Below, piece by piece: positions 6,258 to 8,040 of a stretch of DNA of 8,040 nucleotides. The position numbers and the translations under genes are program-made. Below the pieces are notes generated by a model that searched no databases, had not been told where the DNA came from, and was given only the letters and a program-made list of their open reading frames with translations. Within the stretch, counting starts at the first letter, position 1. Each line of letters starts with the position of its first letter. Origin of the DNA: Blastococcus sp. CT_GayMR20 (GTDB taxonomy: Bacteria; Actinomycetota; Actinomycetes; Mycobacteriales; Geodermatophilaceae); the NCBI RefSeq assembly GCF_004570345.1, contig NZ_SPQM01000179.1:1-8040 (forward strand), in the 5' to 3' direction.

Positions 6258-7088
6258 ATGACCGACTCACGCGAGTGGACGCTCGAGGGCCACGGTGGCC
6301 GGCTGGTCGCCCGGACCTGGGAGGGCGGCGGCAGCCCGTCGCACGTCGTCCTGCTGGCACACGGCTACGGCGAGCACTGCGGCCGCTACGAGCACGTGGC
6401 GGACGCGCTCGTCGCCCACGGTGCCGTCGTCTACGCCGTCGACCACGTGGGGCACGGGAAGAGCGAGGGCGAACGAGTCCTGGTCACCGACTTCGAGCGG
6501 ATCGTCGACGACCTCCACCAGGTCGACGGCCGGGCCCGCGAGGAACACCCCGGCCTGCCCGTCGTTCTGATCGGGCACTCGATGGGCGGTCTGATCGCCG
6601 CGCGGTACGCGCAGCGCTACGCCGACTCGCTGGCGGCCGTCGTCCTGTCCGGGCCGTTGGTGGGCACGTACGACGCGGCCCGCCAGCTGCTCGAGCTGCC
6701 GGAGATCCCCGAGCTGCCGATCGACGTCGCCGTGCTGTCGCGGGACCCGGAGGTCGGGAAGGCCTACGAGAGCGACCCGCTCATCTGGCACGGGTCGTTC
6801 AAGCGGACCACCCTCGAGTCGATCCTGCGGGGGCTCGACGCGGTGATGGCCGGACCGTCGCTCGGTCCGCTGCCCCTGATGTGGGCCCACGGCGAGGCCG
6901 ACGCGCTGGTGCCGATCGATGGCAGCCGCGGCGGCATCGAGCACCTCCGGGGCGAGGAGTTCGTCGAGAAGATCTACCCCGAAGCCCGGCACGAGATCTT
7001 CAACGAGCTCAACAAGGACGACGTCCTCGCCGACGTGACCGCCTTCATCGGCGACGTGCTGAGCCGTCGGGCGCCGACCGGTTCCTAG
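6258..7088 (+). CDS. Monoacylglycerol lipase-like alpha/beta hydrolase
   Basis: This 276-residue protein is of normal length for bacterial monoglyceride lipases. HGYGEHCGRY (35-44) corresponds to the HGxGEH oxyanion motif, and GHSMGG (106-111) holds the nucleophile Ser108. HGEADALVP (211-219) supplies Asp215 and EARHEIFNE (242-250) supplies His245, which completes the Ser-Asp-His triad. The SRDPEV..AY..DPL segment (161-175) matches what I recall of mycobacterial Rv0183, a monoacylglycerol lipase. There is no signal peptide, so it is probably cytoplasmic or peripherally membrane-bound. The ATG is preceded by GGAGG with a six-base gap. It lies 39 bases after the permease on the same strand, which suggests co-transcription. 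Its TAG stop overlaps the convergent regulator stop. A related esterase or lysophospholipase activity is possible. Confidence 0.92.
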   Translation: MTDSREWTLEGHGGRLVARTWEGGGSPSHVVLLAHGYGEHCGRYEHVADALVAHGAVVYAVDHVGHGKSEGERVLVTDFERIVDDLHQVDGRAREEHPGLPVVLIGHSMGGLIAARYAQRYADSLAAVVLSGPLVGTYDAARQLLELPEIPELPIDVAVLSRDPEVGKAYESDPLIWHGSFKRTTLESILRGLDAVMAGPSLGPLPLMWAHGEADALVPIDGSRGGIEHLRGEEFVEKIYPEARHEIFNELNKDDVLADVTAFIGDVLSRRAPTGS

Positions 7089-8040
7089 CCTCCGGTGCCG
7101 GCCCCGGCGAGGTCGCGGAGGGCGCGGTCCAGGGCCTGGAGGTAGGGCCGGCCCTCCGCCTCGGACCAGGCGGCGTCGTAGGCGTCCGGCCCCAGGCGTT
7201 CCCGCGCGCGGGCGGCCAGGTCGTCCATGAGGCCGGCGAGGGCGGGAGTGCGCGGCAGCGCCAGGTGGTGCCGCATGGCTGCGGCGACGGCCAGGGCCCC
7301 GGCCGTCACCGACGGACGGCCGTCGGCCAGCGCGACGGCCGCCAGGCCCTCGAGGGAGAACGCGATCGACGTCGGCTGGCCGTCGCGCCGGTTCACCGCC
7401 GCGCCGTCGACGACCAGCCGTGTCCCGCGGCCGGTCTCACCCCTGGTCAGGAGGACGAGGCCCTGCATGCTCAGGGCCTGGCCCGTCAACGGCTGGTCGC
7501 CCAGGCGACGGGCCAGGTCCAGGGCCGCGCCGTAGCGCCGCTCCGCCGCCTCCAGGTCCCCGAGCACGAACGCGAGCTCGCCCGAGAACATCTCCATGAA
7601 CGTCCGCCCGAGATCGTGGCCCAGGGCGGCGAACCGCGCGGTCGTCTCCTCGATGCCCCGGCCCCACGTCTGCGTGTCAGCCGTGGCGATGGCGGAGTAG
7701 ACGCCTGCCATCGACGCCAGCGCGTGGTCGTAGGCGTGATCGGCGTCGTCCGGGAGGAGCCGCAGACCCTCGTCGAGGGACGGGCGGACCGCCGTCAGGT
7801 CGTCGAGCACGCCCGAGAGGAGGGCGTGGAGGACGAGGAGGCGGCCGCGGACGGCCGCCGTGGTGCCCGGGAGGGTCGCCTCGATCCACGCCATCACCTC
7901 CCGCTCGCCGCTGCGGCGGGCCATGAAACCCAGGGTGTTGCGGATCAGCCGAGCGGCCACGTCCCGTTCGCCGGCGTCGACGGACCGCTGCACCGCGGCC
8001 CGGACGTTGGACCGTTCGGCGTTGAAGCGGTCGAGGGCCG
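7085..8040 (-). CDS. C-terminal part of TPR-like regulator (right copy, 5' truncated)
   Basis: This is the same 317 visible residues as 1-956, with the N-terminus beyond the window edge. It is helical, with TPR-like pairs around residues 145-215 (for example GDLEAAERRYGAALDLARRLGD) and a C-terminal RARERLGPDAYDAAW segment. This architecture is common at the C-terminus of large actinobacterial regulators (AfsR/SARP or LuxR with an AAA/NB-ARC ATPase), where the repeats sense a partner or ligand. The N-terminal domains that would decide between these are not visible, so a solitary TPR protein is also possible. Its stop codon overlaps the lipase stop by four bases (CTAG at 7085-7088), a convergent arrangement with no room for a terminator between the genes. 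Confidence 0.7.
   Translation of the reverse strand, partial: ALDRFNAERSNVRAAVQRSVDAGERDVAARLIRNTLGFMARRSGEREVMAWIEATLPGTTAAVRGRLLVLHALLSGVLDDLTAVRPSLDEGLRLLPDDADHAYDHALASMAGVYSAIATADTQTWGRGIEETTARFAALGHDLGRTFMEMFSGELAFVLGDLEAAERRYGAALDLARRLGDQPLTGQALSMQGLVLLTRGETGRGTRLVVDGAAVNRRDGQPTSIAFSLEGLAAVALADGRPSVTAGALAVAAAMRHHLALPRTPALAGLMDDLAARARERLGPDAYDAAWSEAEGRPYLQALDRALRDLAGAGTGG

Larger units (their letters stand above)
4088..8040 (-). repeat. Right arm of a giant inverted repeat
   Basis: This is the mirror copy of 1-3953. It is likely the parental arm, because the reductase-like gene starting at 4189 on the - strand continues in frame out of this arm and through the spacer to about 3950. The left arm has no such continuity: its gene copy runs into antisense sequence at 3954. 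The outer end falls on exactly the symmetric base of the left arm's outer end. I saw no sequence divergence between arms, which means either a very recent duplication or a technical copy. Confidence 0.97.

Noticed and set aside
1..8040. Transposon, phage or telomere with terminal inverted repeats
   Set aside because: No transposase, integrase, telomere-resolution or terminal-protein gene is present. The repeats are ordinary metabolic and regulatory genes, and the junction cuts a gene.

Overview
This 8040-base window is an almost complete inverted duplication of one stretch of about 4 kb. Base i on the + strand pairs with base 8041-i. The arms are 1-3953 and 4088-8040, separated by a 134-base unduplicated spacer (3954-4087). 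Every gene therefore appears twice, once per strand. I compared the translations of all genes in both arms and several nucleotide blocks (both outer ends, the gene starts and the centre) and found no arm-to-arm difference outside the spacer. I did not compare every base.

The DNA is very GC-rich, with G/C at most third codon positions, AGGAGG-type ribosome binding sites and proteins resembling those of high-GC Actinobacteria. The lipase resembles mycobacterial Rv0183, and the partial regulator resembles AfsR/LuxR-type tails. A soil actinomycete, perhaps Geodermatophilaceae-like, is a reasonable guess, but no marker gene fixes the taxon.

The unique gene content, read along the right arm from the spacer outward, is as follows. 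(1) The 5' part of a RibD C-terminal/dihydrofolate-reductase-like protein gene lies on the - strand and runs through the spacer, then breaks at about 3950-3954. (2) A 493-base divergent intergenic region (4190-4682) holds two perfect palindromes. (3) An APC-family permease, most like ethanolamine permeases, lies at 4683-6218 +. (4) A monoacylglycerol-lipase-like alpha/beta hydrolase (6258-7088 +) follows after 39 bases and is probably in the same operon. (5) The C-terminal part of a helical, TPR-like regulator (7085-8040 -) is convergent with the lipase, overlaps it by four bases (CTAG) and runs off the window. The left arm is the mirror image: 1-956 +, 953-1783 -, 1823-3358 - and 3852-3953 +.

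The permease and lipase could work together in scavenging lipid breakdown products (ethanolamine import and glyceride hydrolysis), but that is inference from adjacency.

The most important observation is structural. The spacer continues the reductase-like gene in frame from the right arm and reads antisense from the left arm. The fold-back therefore happened at the left edge of the spacer, inside that gene, where nine of ten bases match the switch target. Arms with no detected difference, a microhomology breakpoint inside a gene, no recombinase or transposon, and both arms ending at exactly the same base favour a fold-back chimera (amplification or assembly artefact) over a real genomic palindrome. 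I found no convincing new biological system here.
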